Source: an uncultured Selenomonas sp. (GTDB lineage: Bacteria > Bacillota > Negativicutes > Selenomonadales > Selenomonadaceae). From it: a DNA stretch of 64,000 bases. Under the pieces are notes generated by a model, which was given only the letters and a program-made list of their open reading frames with translations, had not been told where the DNA came from and did no database searches. The stretch lies in contig CAJPOT010000003.1 in the NCBI GenBank assembly GCA_905372355.1, positions 124,001 to 188,000 on the forward strand, in the 5' to 3' direction. Positions 8,675 to 16,187 of this stretch are shown here, piece by piece; positions within the stretch are counted from its first letter, which is position 1; every line of letters begins with the position of its first letter. A program made the position numbers and the translations under genes.

Positions 8675-10639
8675 TCACTCTTGCATATCGCGAAAACGCC
8701 GCACGACCTCCAATACGCCTTCGGCACAAAGGCGCTCCAGCGTGGCGTAGCCGGCATTCATGCGCTGCGCGATCTCAGGCGCCAGCCCCACCTTCGGAAA
8801 GCTCTTCTCCGTATCGAGCACGATGCAGTGCGCGTCTCTTCGCGCGATCTCCTCCGCTGCGCGCAGCGCCTCCTCCTTCGCCTTCCCCGCCGCAGAAACA
8901 TTCGTCCTGCCGTCTGTCACGAGCACGAGCACCGTTTCCGCGCCTTCCTTGCGACTGAGCTCATCCATCATCTTGAGCGCGGCGGCAAGTCCTTCTGCGA
9001 GCGGCGTTTTGCCGCCCGTCGGCAAAGAGCGCAGTTCCTTTTCCGCCAGCTCCACGCTCCGTGTCATCGGCAAGAGCGTCTCGGCGCTCGTGCGGCGAAA
9101 GGCGATCAGTCCCACGCGATCACGCTTTTGGTATGCTTCACGCAGGAGGGCGAGCACCGCGCCCTTCACCATCTTCATGCGCTCCTTCGCGCCCATAGAG
9201 CCGCTCGCATCGACGAGGAAGAGGATGTTCGCGGCGGCACGACGCGCCCGAATCCAGACGCGCAAATCCTCGGCGCGTATGACGACGGCCTGCTCGCCAT
9301 GCCGCTGGCGCTGATAGGGCGCCGCCGCGCGAAGCGTAGCGGCAAAGGCGAGGTCGATGCACCGTCCGCGGCGCGGCAGCGATGTGCGCCAAGGACGTCC
9401 CGCCGGCACGTCAAGCTGCACGATTGCTCGTCTGCCACTCTTTCCCTTCCTCCCGCACACCGTCTCGCGCAGGAGAGAAAGCCGCGCCATAACCGCTTCT
9501 ATGGAGTGCGTCTCATCTCTATCTTCGCCGCCCGAATCGCCATCCGCAGACGACGTTTGCTCCTCGCCGGTCTGCGCCGCTTCTTCCTGCGCTTCTCCTG
9601 TATCGGCTTGCTGCTCTTTCGATTCTCCGCCCATCGCATCTCTCGTCAAAGCATCGTCCGGACGCTCCTCCTGCAGCGCATCATCCGCCTCATCTTCCGA
9701 CTCTTCCTGCGGCTCAGCTTGCTGTTCCTGTGGTTGTTCCTGTTTCTGCGGTTCTTTCTGCTGTCCGCTTCTCTCTTCGCGCTGTTCCTTGTTTCGGCTC
9801 ATGCGATGCGCGAGCACGAAGAGAGCCGCCTCCTCGATGTCCTGCGGCATCACATAGATGCGCCCGGCGAGCGCCGCCAAAGCGCGTGCCGCTTCCACGA
9901 GATAGATTTCGGCGCGATTTCCCACGCAAAGGGCGCGTGCGGCGTACTGTGCAGCGAGATGCAGGATGGCATGGGAAACTTCCACAGCAGGAAGCATCTC
10001 CCGCGCTCGTGCCGCCTTCTGCTGCAGCTCGGCTTCCTGCTGCGCATACGCGCGGCAGAAAGCTTTTGGCGCACGCTCAAAAGCGAGCACGCGCCGCGCG
10101 ATCTCAGTACGCTGCTCCGTCTCTTCCACATCATCCATCGCCGCGAACATGCCGAAGCTGTCGAGCAGCACGGGCGAGAGCACGCCTTCTGCGGGATCCA
10201 TCGTCCCGACAGGCAGACAGCTTATCTCCTCGACCGCCGATACGCCGTCGCGCTCCAAGGAAAACATCCCCGCCGACGCGCTCTCTAAGACAGACTTCAA
10301 GACCTCCTCGCGCAGGAGATTCACCTCGTCCATGTAAATGAGCGTATGCGCCGCGCGATGCAGAAGACCATGGCGCAGACGACGCTCGCCGTCCCGCAGT
10401 GCCGCATCCACATCGAGACTGCCGAAGACCATGTCGTCCGTCGCGCCGAGCGGCAGTTCGACGAGACTCCCTGTCGGCGTGAACGGCGCTGCCGCACGCA
10501 CGAGGACAGATTTCGCCGTGCCGCGGTTGCCTGAAATGAGCAAGCCGCCCGTGCGCGGATTCACGAGCGCGAGAAGAAGCGCCCTCTTCGCCTGCTCCTG
10601 ACCGACGACAGCGGTAAACGGATAGCGCGGATATTCCAT
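8675..10639 (-). CDS. ChlD/BchD-like chelatase subunit (AAA+ plus von Willebrand A domain)
   Basis: A 654-aa protein with three parts: an N-terminal AAA+ module (Walker A-like GNRGTAKS, Walker B region LIYMDEVNLL), a long acidic Gln/Glu-rich linker covering roughly residues 285-380, and a C-terminal von Willebrand A domain with the MIDAS motif DASGSMG. This is the D subunit of Mg/Co chelatases, which couples ATP hydrolysis by the I subunit to metal insertion by the large subunit. The start at 10639 has GAGGAG 7 nt upstream; the longer reading from 10666 would overlap the ChlI-like stop without a ribosome site. All three chelatase subunits sit in this operon. Confidence 0.9.
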   Translation of the reverse strand: MEYPRYPFTAVVGQEQAKRALLLALVNPRTGGLLISGNRGTAKSVLVRAAAPFTPTGSLVELPLGATDDMVFGSLDVDAALRDGERRLRHGLLHRAAHTLIYMDEVNLLREEVLKSVLESASAGMFSLERDGVSAVEEISCLPVGTMDPAEGVLSPVLLDSFGMFAAMDDVEETEQRTEIARRVLAFERAPKAFCRAYAQQEAELQQKAARAREMLPAVEVSHAILHLAAQYAARALCVGNRAEIYLVEAARALAALAGRIYVMPQDIEEAALFVLAHRMSRNKEQREERSGQQKEPQKQEQPQEQQAEPQEESEDEADDALQEERPDDALTRDAMGGESKEQQADTGEAQEEAAQTGEEQTSSADGDSGGEDRDETHSIEAVMARLSLLRETVCGRKGKSGRRAIVQLDVPAGRPWRTSLPRRGRCIDLAFAATLRAAAPYQRQRHGEQAVVIRAEDLRVWIRARRAAANILFLVDASGSMGAKERMKMVKGAVLALLREAYQKRDRVGLIAFRRTSAETLLPMTRSVELAEKELRSLPTGGKTPLAEGLAAALKMMDELSRKEGAETVLVLVTDGRTNVSAAGKAKEEALRAAEEIARRDAHCIVLDTEKSFPKVGLAPEIAQRMNAGYATLERLCAEGVLEVVRRFRDMQE

Positions 10640-10649
10640 GCCCATCTCC

Positions 10650-11669
10650 TCAAGCCAGTACATCATCCACGGCAGACCAGTCGACCTCGCCCTCCTCGAA
10701 GGGGCGGCGGCGCAGGCGATGCGCGAGCACGAGGCGGCTGACGGCCTTCATATCTTCCTTTGCGACCTCCGTGCGCCCCGAGAAGGCGGCATTCGCCATC
10801 GCCGCCTTGATGAGCGTGATGTCGGCGCGATGCCCGTCAACGCCGAGCGCGAGCGAGATGTGCGCCGCCTTTTCCAGCATTCTATCTGCCACGGCGACGC
10901 TTTTGAGGAGAGCACGCGCCCTTTCGATCCTCTCGCGCAATGCTTCCTGCTGCTCCCTGTAGGAAGCGGCAAAACCCTCCGCATCCTGCTCATAAGCGAT
11001 GCGCCTCTTCACCACCTTGATGCGATCCTTCGCCTCGCGCTCACCCGTCACCGTCACCGAAAGGGCGAAGCGGTCGAGCAGCTGCGGGCGTATGTCGCCC
11101 TCCTCAGGATTCATCGTGCCCACGAGCACGAAGCGTGCAGGATGCGCATAGGAAATGCCCTCGCGCTCCACCGTATTGACGCCCATCGCCGCTGAGTCGA
11201 GCAGGATATCAACGATGTGATCGTCAAGCAAATTGATTTCATCGACATAGAGAATGCTGCGGTTCGCCTCCGCGAGGATGCCCGCCTCAAACTCTTTCCT
11301 GCCATGCCGGATCGCCGCCTCTATATCGAGCGTGCCCACGACGCGATCCTCCGTCGCACTGACGGGAAGCTCCACAACGCGCATGGGGACGCTCTCCTCC
11401 TTCATTTGTGCGCCCGCGGCAGCCTTCCTGCGGCAATCGTCGCAGAAAAACTCCGGCGCCGCAGGGTCACAGCGGCATGCACAGCCCGCCACCGCCCGCA
11501 TGGCGGGCAGCAGTCCGGCAGCGGCGCGGACGGCGGTCGACTTCGCCGTCCCCTTCTCGCCCTTAATCAGCACGCCGCCCAAGGACGGCATGACGATATT
11601 GAGCAAAAGCGCCTTCTTCATCTCTTCCTGCCCCACGATGGCAGAAAAGGGATACGTCTTTTTCATCAT
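10650..11669 (-). CDS. ChlI/BchI-like AAA+ chelatase motor subunit with a cysteine-rich insert
   Basis: A 339-aa AAA+ ATPase of the ChlI/BchI family with Walker [10 protein letters not shown] (near residues 37-45), Walker [11 protein letters not shown] and the sensor region [21 protein letters not shown]. It powers the CobN/ChlH-like subunit together with the ChlD-like protein encoded 10 nt downstream. Between Walker A and the next strand there is an insert with Cys at 63, 65, 67, 76 and 79 (GCACRCDP and FFCDDC), which could hold a zinc ion or an iron-sulfur cluster; the classical photosynthetic BchI does not need such a site. Family assignment is firm; the metal specificity of the complex is unknown. 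Confidence 0.9.
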   Translation of the reverse strand: MMKKTYPFSAIVGQEEMKKALLLNIVMPSLGGVLIKGEKGTAKSTAVRAAAGLLPAMRAVAGCACRCDPAAPEFFCDDCRRKAAAGAQMKEESVPMRVVELPVSATEDRVVGTLDIEAAIRHGRKEFEAGILAEANRSILYVDEINLLDDHIVDILLDSAAMGVNTVEREGISYAHPARFVLVGTMNPEEGDIRPQLLDRFALSVTVTGEREAKDRIKVVKRRIAYEQDAEGFAASYREQQEALRERIERARALLKSVAVADRMLEKAAHISLALGVDGHRADITLIKAAMANAAFSGRTEVAKEDMKAVSRLVLAHRLRRRPFEEGEVDWSAVDDVLA

Positions 11670-11714
11670 GCAGGTTTTCCCTTTCTCCGAATTTTGGAAT
11701 CTATCTGGAAGACC

Positions 11715-12761
11715 TTACTCCGCACGGTATCCTCCTTTTCCAAAAACTGCCGATACTGCAGCCCTCTTCAACGCACATTCCGCCGCGCACGGCTCTTCTT
11801 GTTCCATTCCCAGCCAGCGTGCGAAGCAGCCGCCTCCGCAGGCGGCAAAATCGGGGCATCGCCGGCAAAAATCCATGCTCCGCTGCATCTTGGCAGATAC
11901 TTCCTGCTGACGACGCAAATTCACGCCCTGTATAACAGCGCCTAGGAAGAAGCGCTCATCGCCGACGAAAGAGGAGCAAGCGTAGATGCCGCCATCGGCG
12001 TCGACGTGGACGCCTTCGCCGTTCATCGCATAGCAGTGGGAAAAGTCGCTCCCGCCGCGCCCTGCGATGTCTCTCGCCTGCTCCTCCTGCGATATGGCGA
12101 GGCGGCGTCCTGTCAAGCGATAAAGCGCATCGCGCCGAGCGAAAACTTCGCGCATCGCCGCCGCCATATCGCTTTCTCGCGGCAAAGCAGCGTTCATGCC
12201 GCGTCCCTGCGCACGCAGGAGGTCGAAACCGACGCGATGCACGTTGCCGAAGTAATACGCCATATCGACGACATCGGTCAGGCTGCGGACATTCTCCGCC
12301 GTCACGACGCACGTCAATCCGATGCCGATGCCGCGCCGCGCAAGGCGCTCGATGCCCGCCGCCACATCAGCGGCGGAACCTCTACCGTCCAAATATTGCC
12401 TTTGGCGATCATGCAGCGCAGGTCTGCCGTCGAGGCTCACACCGACACCAATGTTAAAGACGCACAGAACTTCCGCCGCCTCTTCCGTCAGCAGCGTGCC
12501 ATTCGTCTGAACAGCCATGCGCGCCTCGATGCGATGATCGCGCACATAGGCGGCGATACGCGCAAGGAGCGGCAATGCGAGCAATGGCTCGCCGCCCGAA
12601 AACTGCAGGAGGAACGGCGCGCCGCCAGAGGCAGCCAGATCGACAGCCCGCCGCGCCGTTTCCCATGCCATCGTGCGTCTCGCCTGACCGCTTGCATAGC
12701 AATAGCGACAGGCGAGGTTGCAGTCTCCCGTCAGGCTCAGCACCAGCATCTTCAGCCCCAT
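11715..12761 (-). CDS. Radical SAM enzyme with SPASM-type C-terminal cluster domain
   Basis: A 348-aa radical SAM protein. The SAM-cluster motif CNLACRYC follows the first strand, then SGGEPLL and the QTNGTLL strand, all standard. The C-terminal part carries extra cysteines (SHCYA, YACSSF, FCRRCPDFAACGGGCF, CAAEC), matching a SPASM domain with auxiliary [4Fe-4S] clusters as in anSME and peptide-maturing enzymes. I placed the start at 12761, where AAGGGG lies 6 nt upstream; an ATG at 12791 is possible. It lies between the first BtuF-like lipoprotein and the ChlI-like gene, so it belongs to the B12-riboswitch operon. Its substrate is unknown: it could modify the tetrapyrrole itself or mature an operon protein. 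Confidence 0.85.
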   Translation of the reverse strand: MGLKMLVLSLTGDCNLACRYCYASGQARRTMAWETARRAVDLAASGGAPFLLQFSGGEPLLALPLLARIAAYVRDHRIEARMAVQTNGTLLTEEAAEVLCVFNIGVGVSLDGRPALHDRQRQYLDGRGSAADVAAGIERLARRGIGIGLTCVVTAENVRSLTDVVDMAYYFGNVHRVGFDLLRAQGRGMNAALPRESDMAAAMREVFARRDALYRLTGRRLAISQEEQARDIAGRGGSDFSHCYAMNGEGVHVDADGGIYACSSFVGDERFFLGAVIQGVNLRRQQEVSAKMQRSMDFCRRCPDFAACGGGCFARWLGMEQEEPCAAECALKRAAVSAVFGKGGYRAE

Positions 12762-12797
12762 CGCCCGCCCCTTTCCGGCACGCTTGCACATCAAGCA

Positions 12798-13796
12798 TCA
12801 ATTTCCTGCACTCGCGCCGCCTTCATCGGCAAAACGCTCGGGATAGACGGTCTTTGCCAGCACATAGACGGCTTCGACGGCATTTTGCGAGGCGCTGTAG
12901 CGGTATGTATCGGGCACGCAGTAGAGACGGTTCTCGCGCACCGCCTTTACATGCTTGAACAACGGGTCATTGCGCAGCTTCTCACGGAATTCTTCCGTCT
13001 TTTCCCCCTCGGCGCTCCATGACGGCAGTAGGAACACGTCGGGGTCGAGCGCGACGACCTGCTCCATGGAGATGCTGTTGTCCTTCGTGAGACCCGCCAT
13101 CGCTGCGCCGTTTCTGAGCGCGGCATGGCGGCACATATCGTCGAAGAGGTCGTCGCGCCGCCCGAAGACGCCGCTGAAAGCGAAAGCGACGACAATCGGC
13201 CTCTCGTCTTCGGGAATGTCCGCCGTGCGCCGCGTCACATCCGCCAAGCGCTCATGCAGCCTTCCAGTCAAGGCCGCCGCTTCCTCTTCCCTGCCGATCA
13301 CCTTGCCGATGGACTCGATGCGTGGAAAAACCGCCTCGATGCTCTTGGGCGTTTTGGAAACAAAGACCGTCAGGCCCAGATCGCGCATACTCGCCACGAG
13401 TTCCTTCGGCACGCTGTCCGTCGTGAGCACAAGGTCGGGATGCTGTGCGAGCACGCGCTCGGGACTCTTGTCGTGCAGCTTGACAGGTACGGCTTTCGCC
13501 GCCTCTGCCATGCACGAAAGCCCCGCATCGTCCACATAAGAGGAAAGCGCCGCAATCTGTTCAGGCGGCGCGAGCGCGAGCAAAATTTCATCCGTACCGA
13601 GATTGAGCGACACGATGCGCTGCGGCTTCTCGTGCAGCACGATCTCCGTCCCCATATCATCGACGCCGCGGAAAAACTCTTCCTCTTCCTCTTCTGTCGC
13701 CGTTCCTCCTCGCGCACAGGCGCAGAGGAGGAAACTCGCGGCAAAAAGAAGCAGCAGAGCACCGCCGCGTCGCACGATGTCAGAACGTATGCGCAT
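12798..13796 (-). CDS. BtuF/FecB-type periplasmic binding lipoprotein 1
   Basis: A 332-aa class III substrate-binding protein with a hydrophobic signal segment ending in LLCAC, an atypical lipobox with Cys at -2, followed by an acidic spacer. Family blocks include EIVLHEKPQRIVSLNLGTDEI at the start of the mature domain and VVALDPDVFLLPSW. Its start overlaps the TonB receptor stop by 17 nt, so the two are translationally coupled, which supports a receptor/binding-protein pair for one ligand. Ligand by context: cobalamin, cobinamide or another metal tetrapyrrole. It differs clearly from the second BtuF-like protein of the operon, suggesting two ligand forms or two import steps. Confidence 0.82.
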   Translation of the reverse strand: MRIRSDIVRRGGALLLLFAASFLLCACARGGTATEEEEEEFFRGVDDMGTEIVLHEKPQRIVSLNLGTDEILLALAPPEQIAALSSYVDDAGLSCMAEAAKAVPVKLHDKSPERVLAQHPDLVLTTDSVPKELVASMRDLGLTVFVSKTPKSIEAVFPRIESIGKVIGREEEAAALTGRLHERLADVTRRTADIPEDERPIVVAFAFSGVFGRRDDLFDDMCRHAALRNGAAMAGLTKDNSISMEQVVALDPDVFLLPSWSAEGEKTEEFREKLRNDPLFKHVKAVRENRLYCVPDTYRYSASQNAVEAVYVLAKTVYPERFADEGGASAGN

Positions 13797-15759
13797 AGGT
13801 CAAGCGGAAGTTCAGCGGCAGATCGAGATTGCCGTAGCGATTCGAGTAGTTTTCCCTATCCAAAAGGTTGTAGACGCCGAGCGTCACGGTATCGTTCTTT
13901 CCCGCCGTATAGATGAGATTCATATTGAGCTGCAGCTTGTCGGGCACATCCTGCGCTGTTCCAGACGACGGCTTGTAATACTCACGATCGCCGAGGTACT
14001 TGAGATTCAGATTACCTTGCCATTTATCCTTCTTGTAGTCGACACGAACAAGACCTTCGATGCGTCCCGCATCCTGCACCCATTCCCGTTTCTTACTGGC
14101 GGGATCCTGCACTTGGGGATTGGAATAACCTGCGCCAACAGTGACGCTCCACGTATCGTTAAAGCGCTTCATATATTCAGCTTCAAATCCCGTATTGCGG
14201 AAATTTCCTTTATTGGTTGCGTAGTATTCGTGCGTTACTGCATTCTGTGCCCAACCGAGTTTGTTTTTCATATCCATATGATAGACAGCCGCTTTCCATG
14301 TATCGTTGCCATGGCGATGTTTGATACCCGTTTCATACGTCCAACCATTCTCCGGCTTAAGACCTTGCGGATTCATATTCTTGTAACGAAACATGTCATC
14401 CACCGTCGGCATCTGAAACGCCTTACCGACATTGATGTACCAAGCCGTATCCTTGTCAAGCTTGTAGTCTGTCTGGAACTGCGGCATAAAAACGCTTTGA
14501 TCCTTTTCGGGATCGTTGATCCACTCGCCGCGCAGACCGAGAGTGAAGTTGAAGCGCGGCGTGAACTGTTTGCTGTAGGAAGCGTAAAGCGCATTGCCCG
14601 TGCGCGTTGCATTCTTCTTTTTCTCGGTAAGATCCACAGCCTCGCGCTTATAGGAATATCCCAAGATCAAGGAATCGGCTCCCATCTGCCAAGTCTTCTG
14701 CACATCGAAAATTTCGCCGTCCAGCACAGCATTGGAGTCGACCTTTGCATGCTTGACATAATCATAGCCGTCAACCTTGCGATAGTTATAGCCAAGGACT
14801 GCATGGATGCCGTTTTCCTTGCCCTGATAAACGAGATTCGCCGTATGCCGATAATCTTCGAAGCGATAGTCATATTTTGTCGCCGTCTTCACAAGATGAT
14901 TTCCGGCCTTTTTGTACTTGATGCCGCCGCGCGTAATATTGCCTTCCGTATAGTTGTAGTTCAAGGACAGCTCATCCGTGAGCGCAACGCTTGCCCCCAA
15001 GCGATTCTTCTGTCCCTTGCCAACCCACCAATCGATCCAGGAAACCTTATCCAGTCCGAACGCATTGGAATGGGGGATGTCCTTCGACCACTCCCTGCTC
15101 ACATCGAGCATGAAGCGGTCACCTTGGAAAAATACTTCTGCCTTCTTGAAGTAGTTCCCCGCCGTCACACTCGCCTTGACAGCTTCCTCACCCGCCTTTG
15201 GTTTCTTCAAGATGATGTTGATGACGCCTCCCATAGCCTCGCTACCATAGAGCGTCGATGCTGCACCCTTGACGATCTCGATGCGCTCGACCATGGCGGC
15301 GGGTATATTTTCCGTACTCGGATAATTCTTGAGATTCATCGGCACGCCGTTGACCATGACGAGCGTGCCCCTGTCATAGCCACGCAGTGTAATGCGTCCG
15401 GCACTGAAGCCGAAATCCTGTCCTGTCTCGCCGTAGGACGTGCTCGTCGAGCCGATCTGCTGGTCGATCGCCTCAAATACGTTGCGATAGCCTGCCTTTT
15501 CGATGTCCTTCGCCGTGATGATTGTCGTCGTCGCGGGCGTATCAAGATCGCTCTTCCGCCTGCGCTGCGCCGTCACGAGCGTATCGGGCAAATCATGACC
15601 GCCGCTTTCTGCAGTTTCCGCACTTTGTTCCTGCACCTGCGTCGTTTTCGCTGCCGCCTTTCCTGCCGCCGCATTTTCCGCCGCATACGCCTCGCCCGCA
15701 AAGCTCATGCCCGCAACTGCCGCGAACACCGCCCATGTCAGATGTTTCTTGCCTTTCAT
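13780..15759 (-). CDS. TonB-dependent outer-membrane receptor (BtuB-like)
   Basis: A 659-aa protein with a signal peptide (cleavage after AYA near residue 27), a short linker with a TonB-box-like DTLVTAQ, a plug domain (about 70-180, with FSAGRITLRGYDRGTLVMVNGVPMN-type blocks and VERIEIVKGAASTLYGSEAMGGVINI) and a beta-barrel ending in the terminal aromatic HTF expected for outer-membrane insertion. It is the first gene after the cobalamin riboswitch, the classic position for BtuB. It should bring a scarce corrinoid or tetrapyrrole across the outer membrane. The presence of this receptor also shows that the host is diderm. Confidence 0.92.
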   Translation of the reverse strand: MKGKKHLTWAVFAAVAGMSFAGEAYAAENAAAGKAAAKTTQVQEQSAETAESGGHDLPDTLVTAQRRRKSDLDTPATTTIITAKDIEKAGYRNVFEAIDQQIGSTSTSYGETGQDFGFSAGRITLRGYDRGTLVMVNGVPMNLKNYPSTENIPAAMVERIEIVKGAASTLYGSEAMGGVINIILKKPKAGEEAVKASVTAGNYFKKAEVFFQGDRFMLDVSREWSKDIPHSNAFGLDKVSWIDWWVGKGQKNRLGASVALTDELSLNYNYTEGNITRGGIKYKKAGNHLVKTATKYDYRFEDYRHTANLVYQGKENGIHAVLGYNYRKVDGYDYVKHAKVDSNAVLDGEIFDVQKTWQMGADSLILGYSYKREAVDLTEKKKNATRTGNALYASYSKQFTPRFNFTLGLRGEWINDPEKDQSVFMPQFQTDYKLDKDTAWYINVGKAFQMPTVDDMFRYKNMNPQGLKPENGWTYETGIKHRHGNDTWKAAVYHMDMKNKLGWAQNAVTHEYYATNKGNFRNTGFEAEYMKRFNDTWSVTVGAGYSNPQVQDPASKKREWVQDAGRIEGLVRVDYKKDKWQGNLNLKYLGDREYYKPSSGTAQDVPDKLQLNMNLIYTAGKNDTVTLGVYNLLDRENYSNRYGNLDLPLNFRLTYAHTF

Positions 15760-15834
15760 CTACATCACCCTTTCCCAAAATAAAGCGCCCCTCCTGCAAA
15801 GCAGAAAAGGCGCATAAGGGCGGTGCAAAAAATT

Positions 15835-15852
15835 CCCGGCAGTTTCGCCGGG
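15835..15852 (-). terminator. Intrinsic terminator of the cobalamin riboswitch leader
   Basis: A stem CCCGGC/GCCGGG with a 6-nt loop is followed on the minus strand by a U-rich run at 15827-15834. It lies between the riboswitch and the TonB receptor start, so it is the likely expression platform: ligand binding should favour premature termination. Confidence 0.8.
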
Positions 15853-15867
15853 AGGATTATGTTCGTG

Positions 15868-16092
15868 CAGCCGAAGAAACGCCAAACGGCGCTTCCTTAA
15901 TCCCCTTCCCATCACTCGCAGGTCAAATGGCGATTGTCCATCAGGCAGTTCTCCTGGCTCCAGCTCATCACTCCCCTGCGCCTTCCCAAGGCATTCGCCT
16001 CAGTGACATTCCTTGCAAGGTTGCTCGCTGCTACAGTGGCGGGACCGCTCCGGCTTCTACCGAATTCCCTATTAAGTCTTGCGACACCTGAT
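15868..16092 (-). promoter_or_regulatory. Cobalamin riboswitch upstream of the TonB/CobN/Nif-like operon
   Basis: Read on the minus strand, the leader contains the conserved cobalamin aptamer blocks in order: the AGCGGTCCCGCCACTG segment carrying the B12-box GCCACTG near 16050, then GAGCCAGGAGAACTGCC near 15945-15962. Spacing and order match the AdoCbl class. The aptamer is followed by the terminator at 15835-15852 and then the TonB receptor. This places the whole downstream gene set under repression by cobalamin. Exact ends are approximate because the P1 stem was judged by eye. Confidence 0.92.
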
Positions 16093-16105
16093 CCAACGAT
16101 ATGAA

Positions 16106-16166
16106 ATTCCTATAAAAGAATAGCATTGATTTATTCCTATGTCAAGCATAGGAATTCGATAGGAAT
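16106..16166. promoter_or_regulatory. Cluster of four ATTCCTAT half-sites with a perfect inverted repeat
   Basis: The octamer ATTCCTAT occurs at 16106-16113 and 16133-16140 and, inverted, at 16148-16155 and 16159-16166. The middle pair forms a perfect 9-nt-arm inverted repeat with a 5-nt spacer (16133-16155) that covers the -35 element. No U-run follows on the minus strand, so it is more likely a protein-binding operator than the terminator of the radical SAM gene upstream. Confidence 0.5.
16117..16145 (-). promoter_or_regulatory. Promoter for the riboswitch-controlled operon
   Basis: On the minus strand a consensus -35 TTGACA (16140-16145) is followed after 17 nt by a -10 TATTCT (16117-16122), about 25 nt before the riboswitch begins. 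The -35 lies inside an inverted repeat described separately. Confidence 0.7.
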
Positions 16167-16187
16167 CATTCTCCTTGTAGAAATTCC

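Noticed and set aside
16133..16155. Inverted repeat as terminator of the radical SAM/pth unit
   Set aside because: The stem is AT-rich and is followed on the minus strand by AAATCAATG, not a U-run; overlap with the -35 of the next operon suits an operator better.
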